Positions 12,647 to 23,621 of a DNA stretch of 64,000 nucleotides are shown here, in pieces. Origin of the DNA: Garcia nutans (Eukaryota; Streptophyta; Magnoliopsida; Malpighiales; Euphorbiaceae); assembly GCA_947685225.1 (NCBI GenBank), contig CANTUV010000003.1, positions 1,806,001 through 1,870,000 of the forward strand. Direction: 5' to 3'. Made by a program: the position numbers and the translations under genes. The first letter of the stretch is position 1, and each line of letters begins with the position of its first letter. The notes below the pieces were generated by a model. That model did not search any database. It was not told the DNA's origin and saw only the letters and a list, made by a program, of their open reading frames with translations.

Positions 12647-12658
12647 GCTCTGATACCA
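12647..12658 (-). other. Copia-2 primer-binding site
   Basis: Minus-strand TGGTATCAGAGC, complementary to the 3' end of initiator tRNA-Met, starts directly after the 5' LTR end. Confidence 0.9.
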
Positions 12659-12791
12659 TAATAGACTTCAAGTGATATTTTCATTTAACTGTGGTATGGG
12701 TCTTAAATAACCCTAACAAGATAACATTTGTTACAATACAGCTAATACAACAACTTAAATATTTTTATATAGATTGCATCATTATCTAATA
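12659..12791 (-). repeat. Copia-2 5' LTR (133 bp)
   Basis: Pairs with 8308-8440, with about four differences in 133 bases by eye (roughly 97% identity). Followed on the plus strand by the target duplication AGGAG at 12792-12796. Confidence 0.92.
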
Positions 12792-15700
12792 AGGAGGAGG
12801 AAAAATAATTAGAAGCATAATATAAAGCAAGAGTCAAAAATCAGGAAGCCAAATTGACTAATGATTCATTTGTAAGTGCTAAATCTTTATTCTTCAGTGA
12901 ATTCAAATAAAAACATACAGTGAATTGATTTTGATTTTGATTTTGTCATGCAAAAAGACAAGCAACAGAATCATTTAAATTCTGAACTAGTATAAAATGT
13001 GTGCACAATAATTGGACTTCTCATAATATGATGCCATCAGACCATTCTAAAGCTGCAGACACCATCTTTATGCCTTTCAAACCACTACCGGCAACATTAA
13101 CATCAAAAGACTTGCTTTCGTTCAAAGACTTGAATGAGAGAACTTGAGGTGTCACTTTAATATTGAGTTCTGAGTTTGGATAGATTTTGGCCTCATATGT
13201 GGATTTTGCAAGCCCAACATTTGTTACTGTTCTATGAAATCCAGCATTAAAGGGTTCATTTAGCAAAACTCCAACAGTCATTGACGGATAATTGAGATCC
13301 TTTGGTGATGCTTTCTTACTGCCACTTGGGCAACTCCTGATATTTTCCTAATTTTGTCTATGTTATAGTTCATACTGCTCAGAAATGTAATGTAGTCGCC
13401 TTTTGAAGCTTCATATACAAGTCCAGGATCAATAGCTTTAACAGGATTTACATGCCCCGATCCATAAGCAAATTCAGCATCTGAATTCTTTGTCGCATTC
13501 ATATGCCAACCTGAAAAAGAAACAGAAAAGGTTTTGATTGCTATACCATATAATGTATTGAAAAACGTATAAATGAACATTGCAATAAATTTTTGTTTGC
13601 AGGATTACTAGTAGTCATAACAGCATACTTGATAGCTGCGGGAGACCAATCAGCATGAGAACTTTTAACATCAGCTGCTACACCAGCAACGTGCAGGCAG
13701 GCCATTGAAGTTCATGAGAGTAAATTGTACTGAACCCTCCTCCCATCATTAGAAGTAGAAGATGGTGAAACAACAGGTATGTATGCAGCCAAAATATCAA
13801 CTCCTGGGGCACTTACATCCGGCTGCGATTATTTTGAAGAATCTAAGTAAAAAATTCAACGAAACTAAATACTGTTCGATAAACTATTGATGGTATAAAT
13901 TATACTTTCATAATATCAGGTGCTATGAAATTCAGGCCACGAGAAGAGAAGGAAGCAACTGTAGGTGCAGCAGAATCTTTAATAACTTCACTTTTTAAAA
14001 TTTCTGCTTGAGGTGAACTGTAATATAAATGAAGATTATACGTTTGAAGAAAGTAATCATTAAGCAAGTAACTTGAAACTTGTTAATAGAAATTCATATT
14101 CTGTGGAGTTCACGACTTGACCAAAATGTAGTCATCACCAAATAAAGCAGATGCAGGGAATGGGACAACAAAGGGAACATTATCGAACTCTTTAGTTTGC
14201 AAGATTGAACCAACTGCACCAGCATTATAAGCCTCAACATGTCCACTAAACAGATCGCAAAGCACAATTTTACCCTTCACTAAAGGGCCTTTTAAGCAAC
14301 CAGGGATACATGACCTGATCAAACACAAAAATCAATTCAATATTTTTACATTTCATTCGATCGATAAGTCATTTCTTTGAACAATTTCAAGTTAAACTGA
14401 CCAAATAGAGTTGTAGAAATTACTGAGCAGCAAGACTGTGGCACTCATCGGTGGAGGCATCGGTTCCATATACTAGAGGGAATTTTGTTCCATTTAGAGT
14501 GAAAGTATTGACTGAACTTCCCTGTTTCCCAAACTAGATTGTTAGAATTCATAAGTGAAAGTGGTATGCTTGCTCACATTTCAATGATACCTACAGTTAA
14601 TGTCTTTCCGTTCCCAAGAACAACTTTATCAATGATCCTGCGATCAGTGATGCTTGCTGCTAGAGAAAGCATCCATGGGGCTACAGTTGTCACAGATGGT
14701 GCATCAGGACCACTGTTACCAGCAAAATTTGAGGTGAGAATTCCTTTACTCATAGCATGAAATGAACCAATTGCAAACTCATCTCGATAAAAATTGACTG
14801 CAAAGCATCCTCCTAATGAGATAGTTATAATGTCAACTCCATCAGCAATTGCATCGTCGAATGCAGCCAAGATATCAGCTCCATGACACCCATCTGAACT
14901 GCAGGCCTTATATGCGGCAATCCTGGCTGAAGGTAACCCTCCTCTAGCAGTGCCTTCTGCATATCCATAGAAGCTGACTTCTTTTACTTTGTTTCCTGCT
15001 GCTGTAGAGGTAGTTTGAGTTCCATGACCATCATCATCCCTAGCAGATTCAATAGCTCCTGAAGAGTAGTAAAATCGAGCTCCAATGATCTTGCTGTACA
15101 ATAAGCATTCAACATGTTTTAATAAAATCCATAATACAAGCAAGGAAAAGAAAAGGTATTATGGTTTATGAATATTAAGAACACGTGTGTACATAAGAAA
15201 TTTGTTACTAAACAAGATGGGAATATTACTTGTTGCAAGTGAAATTTTTGCCACCTTTACATGGACCCCTCCACTTCTTTGGAGCAGGACCAAAACCTTC
15301 ATCACTAAAACTTCTTGATTCTGGCAAAATTCCAGTATCTATAACACCAACTATGACATCACTCTCACTCGTAGGATTCTGAATAGCATTATCAATGAAA
15401 CCTATGAAATCCCAAGATCTGGTGGTTTGCACTTGAAATGTTCTGCTTGGAAAAACAGAGACTACTCTCCCCATGCCTGCATATCAGAATGTGTAGCAAT
15501 GAAATTATTGATGTCCTTAATTGAAGTGACAACAGAAAGTATTTTGCTGAACTAACTGGCTAGTTTTTGGCTCTCATAACTGGTGTGATTGGCAGCAAAT
15601 CCATTAAAACTCCTTTTGTAACTTCTTATCAGCAATGAATTAGCTAAAGAGCTGCAGGTGATGGAGAAAGGAAGAATAGTTTGATAAAATTTTGTGAAAT

Positions 15701-15817
15701 TACTTTGGAATAACATGAGGAATTTACCTGGAATCAACAACTGCTTGAAGCAAACAAAGGTAGAGAGCTGACAGAGAGTATTTCCCCTCTAGAAGAGATC
15801 CCAAGTACACAATATAG

Positions 15818-15982
15818 TATTAGATAAGTACTAGTCATTCTGTTATTTAGAGATTAAGTTTAACTTTAGTTTAATTTTATGTTATGTATATCTGTACAAC
15901 AAACTCTATCACAAATGTATTATTTTATACTCTGTAAATCAATGAGAAAGTGATCGACAATTTTGGTCATAACCATCTTACA
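15818..15982 (+). repeat. Copia-3 5' LTR (165 bp)
   Basis: Starts TATTAGATAAGTAC and ends CATCTTACA, so the termini are TA...CA. It differs from the 3' copy at two bases near its end (CGAC versus CAAC; TGGTC versus TGTTC). Confidence 0.95.
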
Positions 15983-15995
15983 TGGTATTAGAGCT
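15983..15995 (+). other. Copia-3 primer-binding site
   Basis: TGGTATTAGAGCT directly follows the 5' LTR. It matches the initiator tRNA-Met primer site TGGTATCAGAGC with one C-to-T change. Confidence 0.85.
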
Positions 15996-16101
15996 ACACT
16001 AGGTTTTTCCTTTCATTTTATTATTATTATTATTATTTTTTCTTTCTCTTCTCTTCTCGAGTCTCCTTTGCTCTTTGAGTTTGTTCTAGGGTTCTCTCAT
16101 C

Positions 16102-18623
16102 ATGTCTTCTTCAACAACCTCTCAAACCGCCTCTCCCTCTAGGTCTGTCGATCCTAATTCTGATTCTCGTATCCAACTTTCTCATCCCTCCTTCAGCGTC
16201 TCAAATATCAAAAATTATGTGGGTGAGATTCTTAATTTTACCAATTATTTATTGTGGCGTTCCTTGATCATCCCAGTTCTTCAAGGGTTTGATGTCTATA
16301 GTCATGTTGATGGATCTGTTGATCCGCCATCTGAGACGACTTCTTCTTCTGAAGGTCAGACTGTTAATAATCCTCAATTTGCCATCTGGAAGCGTATTGA
16401 TTCACTTGTGTTGTTGTGGATTCAAGCAACTGTGAGTACTGATGTTCTGCGCAGTCTCATTCAACCTGATGTTTCTCTTACTGCACGTCAAGCCTGGGAA
16501 GCAATTGAAACTTTATTCAAAGATCAAGCACATGCCAAGCTTCTTCAACTCAAAGCAGAATTTTACAGCACTACAAAGGAAAGTCTTTCTATTGATGAAT
16601 ACTTGCAAAAACTGAAAACAATCTATGACTCCTTGTGTTCTATCGGTCACAAACTTAGTGAAGATGATCTAGTGATGCAAGTTTTAGATGGGCTACCAAC
16701 TGAATATGAAAATGTGGTGATTAGTCTGAGTTCTCAAAAATCACTGCCTTCTTTTGTTGAAACCAGAACTTCCTTGTATTTGCAAGAACTGCGGCTTCAA
16801 AATCGTTCTCGTCGGCAATCTGTTCCACTCACTAATGCTACCAATTCTCAGACGGTTTTGGTTGCTGAACGTTCTCAATTCCAGAATTCCCGTGGAGGAC
16901 GTGGAGGTCGTGGTGGACGTGGAAGTTATCAGCACTATCAAAATTCTCAGAATCAGAATTATGAATTCAATTCTCATAATTATCAGTCTGGTCGTGGGCG
17001 TGGCAGACGTGGCCGTGGTAGAGGCTACTATAATCCAGTTTATAATCCGAATTATAATCGTTCACAAAGGTCTTCTTATAATCAATTCAATCCACAAGGT
17101 GTTCTTGGAATCCGTCCGCCTGTTGTTCCTCAGTCTATCCAATGTCAAATCTATTTTGATGTTAATCACATTGCTCGTGATTGTCCTTATTTTTTGCGCA
17201 GTAATCAGGTGATGTCTATTGTTCCATATCCACAGGTCGATTCTTTTAATCGTCCTTATGCAGCTCTTCATCTCCAAGAACCTGCTTCGCATACTTGGTT
17301 ACCTGATACAGGTGCCTCATTTCATATGACATCTAATCCAGGTATCTTACAGAATGTCCGCTCTTATAAAGGATCTGATTTTGTTATGTTTGGTAATGGG
17401 AATTCTCTTCCTGTAACACATATTTGTCACACGTTTTTATCTACTCCTTCTGTTCAATTTCGTCTTAATGATGTCCTTGTTCTTCCTACTTTAACAAAAA
17501 ATCTTATTTCTGTTAAAAAGTTTACTCGTGACAATCATTGTACTGTTGAGTTTAATCCTTTTGGCTTTTGTGTGAAGGACCTTCGGACGCAGAAACCACT
17601 TCATAGCTACAGTAGTCCTGGAGATCTCTATGAGTTTCCATCTTCGTCCATGTCAGTGTCAGGTCCAACCAGTTTTGTTGCTTTTCAAAGTTCACCAGTT
17701 TTGTGGCATCGTCGTTTAGCACATTCAAATTCTGCTGTTTTGTCCAAGTTGTTTCGGTCTTCTTATTTTAGCAAAATAACATGTAATGCTTGTCAGTTAG
17801 GCAAGCATACTAGGTTGTCTTTTTCAAATTCCCATGTACGAGCTTCTGCTCCTTTTCAATTAATACATTCTGATGTTTGGACCTCTCCTGTTGAGTCTTT
17901 TAGTGGCTTTAAATACTATGTGGTGTTTATGGATGATAATTCTCGATTTATTTGGCTATTTCCTATGAAAAAAAAAGAGTGAGGTTTTTCATTATTTTGT
18001 TCAATTTACAAATTTTGTCAAGAATCAATTTAATTGTGTTATTAAGACATTGCAGTGTGATGGAGGGGGTGAATTTATCAGCAATTCTATTCAGCAGTTT
18101 ACCATATCTACTGGTATTCGCATTCAATATTCATGCCCACATACTCCACAGCAAAATGGAGCGGCTGAACGAGTACACCGAACTTTGATTAATATGGTGC
18201 GTACAATGTTAATTCAATCTTCATTTCCTATGACTTTCTGGGTGGAAGCTATTCACATGGCAGTATATCTTTATAATGTTTTACCTTCTCAGATTATGAA
18301 GTTTGTTTCTCCTTATAAAATGCTTAAAGGTGAAGCACCTGTTTATGATCATATCCGTGTTTTTGGCTGTTCTTGTTTTCCTAATGTTTCTGCAACAGCT
18401 ATTCATAAGTTAGCACCAAGATCAATCCATTGTGTATTTTTGGGATTTCCATCAAATTACAAAGGATATAGATGCTATGACCTAGTTTCGAAGAAAGTTT
18501 TTATCTCCAGACATGTCACTTTAATGAAAATCAGTTTTCATATTCCATGTTGTGTGCGACATCAGCTTCCAAAGATCCTTCTTCACAGTTTCATTTTCAA
18601 CTGCCAGTTTTTCCTTCTACTGT
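16102..18623 (+). pseudogene. Copia-3 gag, protease and integrase
   Basis: A 626-codon open frame (16102-17982) covers gag (FTNYLLWRSLIIPVLQGF, LDGLPTEYENVV), an RGG-rich basic stretch at residues ~265-320, a knuckle with a lost Cys (CQIYFDVNHIARDC), protease (LPDTGASFHM), the integrase zinc region (LWHRRLAHSN, CNACQLGKHTR) and the first Asp (LIHSDVW). Nine A at 17968-17976 where eight would keep the frame cause a stop; the integrase resumes in the next frame with LQCDGGGEF and TPQQNGAAERVHR. A second shift occurs near 18524 (HVT then ENQF). Gypsy-1 enters after 18628. Confidence 0.93.
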
Positions 18624-18977
18624 GGTTCTGTAACACCCCTATACCCTGTATACGTACACAGCATGCTAATACGATCGTAATATACGTATACTGAATATAG
18701 AAATGCCACGGTTTAAAATTTCACTCGTATATATAATGTAAACAAATTAAAAACTTTTAAAAGAGTTTATAAAAACCAAATAAATAGAAAGTTCATTCAA
18801 AACGCAGCGGAAAATAGAACAAATATTTACAAATACTTATACATCAAATTCAGAATACACAAATATAAAATATATACATGATTGGCAGCTCTTCTCTGAT
18901 CTTTAAGTCCAAACTCAACTCTTCAATGTCTAGACTCACTCGGTCTCGAAGAACTCTCGGGTTCAACTCTGTTACCT

Positions 18978-19015
18978 GCGCGATGAACCACAATCGCGCT
19001 GAGCTAACAGCTCAG
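18978..19015 (-). other. Double hairpin in Gypsy-1 LTR
   Basis: Plus-strand GCGCGAT (18978-18984) pairs with ATCGCGC (18993-18999), and CTGAGCT (18999-19005) pairs with AGCTCAG (19009-19015) across three bases. In sense (minus) the pair is followed by CAGGTAACAG. The same layout with different stems occurs at 45564-45600, 51588-51624 and 36611-36649. Confidence 0.75.
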
Positions 19016-19199
19016 TAGTACAACTCACACTAACATTATGCTTTAATGTGATGCAAATGTCACAATTCTATATTTCATAAACCATACATAATCATATCAC
19101 ATTTCATATTTGTACATTAGATCTTATTATTCAATTGTTTCTTCATTCATGAATCACTTTTACAACTAAGACAGACACGGGCCCGAAACACACTAATAT

Positions 19200-19486
19200 G
19201 TTATTCAAAGTTCAGAGTTACTGCTTTGGTCCATATTGACACCTTGTGTCTAGCCCCGTAGGCAATATCTATCCATGGATAATAGACTAGATTTGAGTTT
19301 ACGACCCGGTCATTTCACTCAATCTAGTTTCAATAATTTGTTTTTGAGGTTTACGACCCAGTCATTTCACCCCAAAAACGTCACATTTCACATTTATCAA
19401 CTGGATTCGGCTTACGACCAGGTCATTTCGCCTATCCAGTTATTCATAGGCATGCCGCCAAACTCAGAACTCTGAAAGTTGAATAA
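19200..19486 (-). other. Closed array of three hairpins with constant apex in Gypsy-1 LTR
   Basis: An inverted repeat (19201-19219 with 19468-19486, 17 of 19 pairs) encloses three hairpins. Arms: 19286-19297/19318-19328 (ACTAGATTTGAG with CTCAATCTAGT), 19340-19350/19369-19379 (GTTTTTGAGGT with ACCCCAAAAAC), 19399-19411/19430-19441 (AACTGGATTCGGC with GCCTATCCAGTT). All three share the apex TTACGACCNRGTCATTTC although the arms differ. The palindrome ATCCATGGAT precedes at 19271-19280. Structure is inferred from complementarity; no function is known to me. Confidence 0.75.
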
Positions 19487-19916
19487 ACATATTAGACATA
19501 CAATTATTTCATTTATCTCTTTATCAATCTCTTTCTCAATTCACTTTACATTGCATTGCCATAATCATAGCCAACACTCATGGCCTCACATCTTTCACAT
19601 TATATTTCATCATCTCATTAATCAATTCATTATTCACATGGATAAAATCAATGGCAATAACACATATTTTACATGCTCATCACAACATTCACATTATAGC
19701 CAATTATATCTCAATTCACAATATCATATGAATGTATGCAATAATGTGGTTTGAACTTACTTCAAAAGAAACTCACACAACTCTAAACACTTACTTTTCA
19801 AGAATATATCACCACTTGAGTTAGGGTAAATCACCTTCTTCACAACCTATTCCAAAAGAATGAGGAAACTCTCATGAGATCATAAGGTTAAGAATCAATT
19901 AGGGCAAACTCTAGAC

Positions 19917-20212
19917 TTGACACGCTCACACACACGGGCGTGTTCCTGACCGTGCCCTAACTCCACAACACAGAAACATTTACACGCTCAGAACCACGGG
20001 CTTGTCACTGGGCGTGTAATACATTTTGTCTCTCAAAAATAACGACACGTCCAACATCGTGAGCATGCTCATGGCCGTGTAAATTCTCAAAACTCACAGT
20101 AGCTATGACACGCTCAACAACAAGGGCGTGTTAATGGCCGTGTCACACCTACTGCCACTCAGAACAATTGACACGCCTAAGGACCTGGACGTGCTCCTGG
20201 GCGTGTTAGGCC
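19917..20212 (-). repeat. Five ~63-bp GC-rich tandem units in Gypsy-1 LTR
   Basis: Units begin near 19918, 19980, 20043, 20106 and 20169. Each opens with ACACGCTC or a variant and continues with CACGGGCGTGT-like and GGCCGTGT-like words, so each can fold ACACG...CGTGT. The units have diverged from one another but the truncated 5' LTR repeats the last four at 22550-22780. CpG content is far above that of the AT-rich surroundings. Confidence 0.8.
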
Positions 20213-21097
20213 AAAAACCCAGATTCCGGCCAAGACAACACCACTACCAACAAAACACTTCTATCCATCAACATCCACTTCAAACAAACTTCACAAAACA
20301 TACCCAAAAACCATATCAATTTACAACAACACCACAACAAGCTAAAACACACATCAAACACAAATCACAACATCATCAAAACTCTAAACACAACCTTAAC
20401 TCAATCTATCCCAACCAACTTACTCTTTTCTTCAATCCAACCCCAAAATCCAAAACCACATAAACCAAATACTCTTAAACACAACATAACCAACCCAAAC
20501 ACATTCTCAAACACAGCTTCAACTCACAAACCCACATAACTTCAAAAACAACACAAGAAATCAAGAGAGAACTTACCAAGGATGAAGAACTCTTAGATTC
20601 CAGCTAAATCTCTTGTAAACTTCTTTAATCTTGATCTTGTAAGGTCAAATCTCTCCCTCTCTCTTGTTCTCTTGCTGATGCCGTCCAAGACAAAGAAAAG
20701 AGAAGAAAATGGAATGAAGGCCACGAAGGAAGGAGAAGGAAAGAAGAAAAGGAAAAGAAGTACAAAAGCAAAGTCAACTTCTCTTTCCTCAAAACAATCT
20801 GCTCCACACAATAAACAATATAATATTCAAAATATCTCCATCCACTCATCTTATTCCACTAACTCAATTTCAAATTAATTTCCTTTATACCCTTCAACCT
20901 TAGAATGGTATATACTGTGTATATCACAATATAAATAACATATGCACTCTACTTTTACATCATATCTCTTTCCAATTAAACACAAATACACTTAATCCAA
21001 ATAAAACAACAATTATATACCAAACTTCTAGGGTATATTTTGGGATATTACAATTCTCCCCCTCTAAAAAGAATTTCGTCCTCGAAATTACCTGATA

Positions 21098-22546
21098 TTA
21101 AATCTGAAACAAATGAGGATATTGATCTCGCATTGCTTGCTCACTTTCCCAAGTTGCTTCTTCTTTTGCATGATTCTTCCATAAAACCTTCACAAGTGGC
21201 ACTTCCTTATTTCTTAACTCTTTCACTTCATGTGCCAAGATAGCAACTGGTTCCTCTTCAAATGTCAGATCCGGATTCACCTCAATAGATTCAACTGACA
21301 ACACATGAGATGGATCTGATCGATATCTCCTCAACATAGAAACATGGAAAACATTATGGATTCTATCCAAATCAGGTGGCAAAGCAAGCCGATAAGCAAC
21401 TGGCCCAATTCTTTCCAATACTTCATAAGATCCAATGAAACGCAGACTCAGCTTCCCTCTTCGACCAAATCTCAATATCTTTTTCCAAGGAGACACTTTC
21501 AAAAATACTTTATCTCCCACATTATACTCTATGTCTCTCCTCTTCAAATCTGAATAAGACTTCTGTCGATCTGAAGCTGTTTTCAATCTATTCCGAATCA
21601 ACTTCACTTTATCTTCTGTTTCTTTAACCAAATCAGGACCAATTAACTTACCTTCTCCAACTTCATTCCAACATAGAGGCGTCCTACACCGTCTACCATA
21701 CAATGCTTCAAATGGTGCCATTCCAATGCTGGACTGATGACTGTTATTGTAAGCAAATTCCACAAGTGGCAAAAATCTGTCCCAACTACCAGAGAAATCA
21801 ATGACACAGCTTCTCAACATATCCTCTATAATCTGTATCACTCTCTCTGACTGTCCATCTGACTGCGGATGGAAAGCAGTACTAAAGTGTAATCGAGAAC
21901 CCAAAGCACCATGTAAACTCTTCCAAAATCTTGAAGTAAACCGGGGATCTCGATCAGACACTAATGAAATTGGGACTCCATGCAACTTCACAATCTCATG
22001 GATATACAGCTCAGTTAACCTCTCGAGAGAATAATCCATCCGAACCGAAAGAAAATGAGCTGTCTTTGTCAACCTATCAACAATTACCCAAATAGCATCA
22101 TGTTTCCTCTGAGTCAATGGCAATCCAGACACAAAATCCATTGTAACTCTTTCCCATTTCCATTCAAGCACTGATAACGGTTGAAGTAACCCTGTTGGAA
22201 CTTGATGCTCAGCTTTAACCCTCTGACATGTGAGACATTTGGATACAAATTCCGCTATGTCTCTCTTCATACCTGACCACCAGTAATGCTGTCTCAAATC
22301 ATGATACATCTTAGTACTGCCCGGATGCAAAGCAAAAACTGACTGGTGTGCTTCTTCCAAAATAATCCTTCTCAAATTAGCATCATCAGGTACACACAAT
22401 CTGTTCTTAAACCAAAGACTCCCATCACTTCTCACAATAAAATCTCGACTCTTTCCATTCTTGCAATCTGAAACAATATTCTGAACTTTCTCATCAACCA
22501 ACTGGGCTTCTTTAATCTGTGCCCTAACTCCACAACACAGAAACAT
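21098..22546 (-). CDS. Gypsy-1 integrase-chromodomain frame (482 aa), 5'-fused to LTR
   Basis: An uninterrupted frame. Residues ~1-9 (MFLCCGVRA) come from LTR sequence created by the deletion; pol begins with QIKEAQLVDEKV. The HHCC zinc-binding domain shows EEAHQS, HPGSTKMYHDL and CLTCQRVK (residues ~69-115). The catalytic triad is Asp in VTMDFVSGLP, Asp in SDRDPRF and Glu in SDGQSERV. A GPF/Y-like region (RFIGSYEVLERIGPVAYRL) follows, then a chromodomain (residues ~432-480: VKVLWKNHAKEEATWE), which in chromoviruses directs integration toward chromatin marks. Integrase joins cDNA ends to host DNA. No promoter for this fusion can be shown and it is probably not translated. Confidence 0.85.
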   Translation of the reverse strand: MFLCCGVRAQIKEAQLVDEKVQNIVSDCKNGKSRDFIVRSDGSLWFKNRLCVPDDANLRRIILEEAHQSVFALHPGSTKMYHDLRQHYWWSGMKRDIAEFVSKCLTCQRVKAEHQVPTGLLQPLSVLEWKWERVTMDFVSGLPLTQRKHDAIWVIVDRLTKTAHFLSVRMDYSLERLTELYIHEIVKLHGVPISLVSDRDPRFTSRFWKSLHGALGSRLHFSTAFHPQSDGQSERVIQIIEDMLRSCVIDFSGSWDRFLPLVEFAYNNSHQSSIGMAPFEALYGRRCRTPLCWNEVGEGKLIGPDLVKETEDKVKLIRNRLKTASDRQKSYSDLKRRDIEYNVGDKVFLKVSPWKKILRFGRRGKLSLRFIGSYEVLERIGPVAYRLALPPDLDRIHNVFHVSMLRRYRSDPSHVLSVESIEVNPDLTFEEEPVAILAHEVKELRNKEVPLVKVLWKNHAKEEATWESEQAMRDQYPHLFQI

Positions 22547-23616
22547 TTACACGCTCAGAACCACGGGCGTGTCACTGGGCGTGTAATACATTCTGTCTCT
22601 CAAAAATAACGACACGTCCAACATCGTGAGCGTGCTCATGGCCGTGTAAATTCTCAAAACTCACAGTAGCTATGACACGCTCAACAACACGGGCGTGTTA
22701 ATGGCCGTGTCACACCTACTGCCACTCAGAACAATTGACACGCCTAAGGACCTGGACGTGCTCCTGGGCGTGTCAGGCCAAAAACCCAGATTCCGGCCAA
22801 GACAACACCACTACCAACAAAACACTTCTATCCATCAACATCCACTTCAAACAAACTTCACAAAACATACCCAAAAACCATCTCAATTTACAACAACACC
22901 ACAACAAGCTAAAACACACATCAAACACAAATCACAACATCATCAAAACTCTAAACACAACCTCAACTCAATCTATCCCAACCAACTTACTCTTTTCTTC
23001 AATCCAACCCCTAAATCCAAAACCGCATAAACCAAATACTCTTAAACACAACATAACCAACCCAAACACATTCTCAAACACAACTTCAACTCACAAACCC
23101 ATATAACTTCAAAAACAACACAAGAAATCAAGAGAGAACTTACCAAGGATGAAGAACTCTTAGATTCCAGCTAAATCTCTTGTAAACTTCTTTAATCTTG
23201 ATCTTGTAAGGTCAAATCTCTCCCTCTCTCTTGTTCTCTTGCTGCTGCCGTCCAAGACAAAGAAAAGAGAAGAAAATGGAATGAAGGCCACGAAGGAAGG
23301 AGAAGGAAAGAAGAAAAGGAAAAGAAGTACAAAAGCAAAGTCAACTTCTCTTTCCTCAAAACAATCTCCTCCACAAAATAAACAATATAATATTCAAAAT
23401 ATCTCCATCCACTCATCTTATTCCACTAACTCAATTTCAAATTAATTTCCTTTATACCCTAACTTAGAATGGTATATACTGTGTATATCACAATATAAAT
23501 AACATATGCACTCTACTCTTACATCATATCTCTTTCCAATTAAACACAAATACACTTAATCCAAATAAAACAACAATTATATACCAAACTTCTAGGGTAT
23601 ATTTTGGGATATTACA
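22519..23616 (-). repeat. Gypsy-1 5' LTR, truncated (1,098 bp)
   Basis: Matches 19952-21052 of the complete LTR with about 1.5% difference by eye. The deletion junction is at 22518/22519, inside a GC-rich repeat unit of the LTR and the N-terminal part of integrase. Confidence 0.92.
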
Positions 23617-23621
23617 GGTTC

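Larger units (their letters stand above)
8308..12791 (-). mobile_element. Copia-2: complete but dead Ty1/Copia element, 4,484 bp
   Basis: Two 133-bp LTRs (8308-8440 and 12659-12791) differ at about 4 positions. They are flanked by the 5-bp duplication AGGAG (8303-8307 and 12792-12796). Minus-strand order is 5' LTR, primer site complementary to initiator tRNA-Met, gag, protease, integrase, reverse transcriptase, RNase H, a G-rich polypurine tract and 3' LTR, the Copia order. Frameshifts, stops and an altered protease site show it can no longer make its proteins. It landed about 175 bp beyond the end of the subtilase pseudogene. Confidence 0.93.
18629..21052 (-). repeat. Gypsy-1 3' LTR (2,424 bp)
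   Basis: On the minus strand it follows a GAGGGGGAGAAT polypurine tract and starts TGTAATATCCC; it ends GGTATAGGGGTGTTACA. Inside are a hairpin array (19200-19486), a double hairpin (18978-19015) and five GC-rich repeats (19917-20212). Short reading frames inside (for example 20128-20463, duplicated at 22695-23030) are LTR sequence, not genes. Confidence 0.92.
18629..23616 (-). mobile_element. Gypsy-1: internally deleted chromovirus nested in Copia-3
   Basis: The element starts TGTAACACCCC and ends GATATTACA, flanked by GGTTC (18624-18628 and 23617-23621). On the minus strand it should read 5' LTR, gag, pol, 3' LTR. The 3' LTR is complete (18629-21052), but the 5' LTR keeps only its first 1,098 bases (22519-23616), fused directly to the integrase part of pol. 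Primer site, gag, protease, RT and RNase H are gone. The shared LTR segments differ at roughly 17 positions in 1.1 kb. The C-terminal chromodomain and pre-PPT palindrome point to the Tekay/Del type of Ty3/Gypsy chromoviruses. Confidence 0.93.

Noticed and set aside
12647..12658. tRNA-Met-like words (also at 15983, 35954, 51952, 61146)
   Set aside because: These are retrotransposon primer-binding sites; no cloverleaf surrounds them, so no tRNA gene is called.
20128..20463. 111-codon frame, nearly identical to 22695-23030
   Set aside because: Both lie inside the two LTR copies of Gypsy-1; the duplication comes from the LTR pair, not from a gene family.
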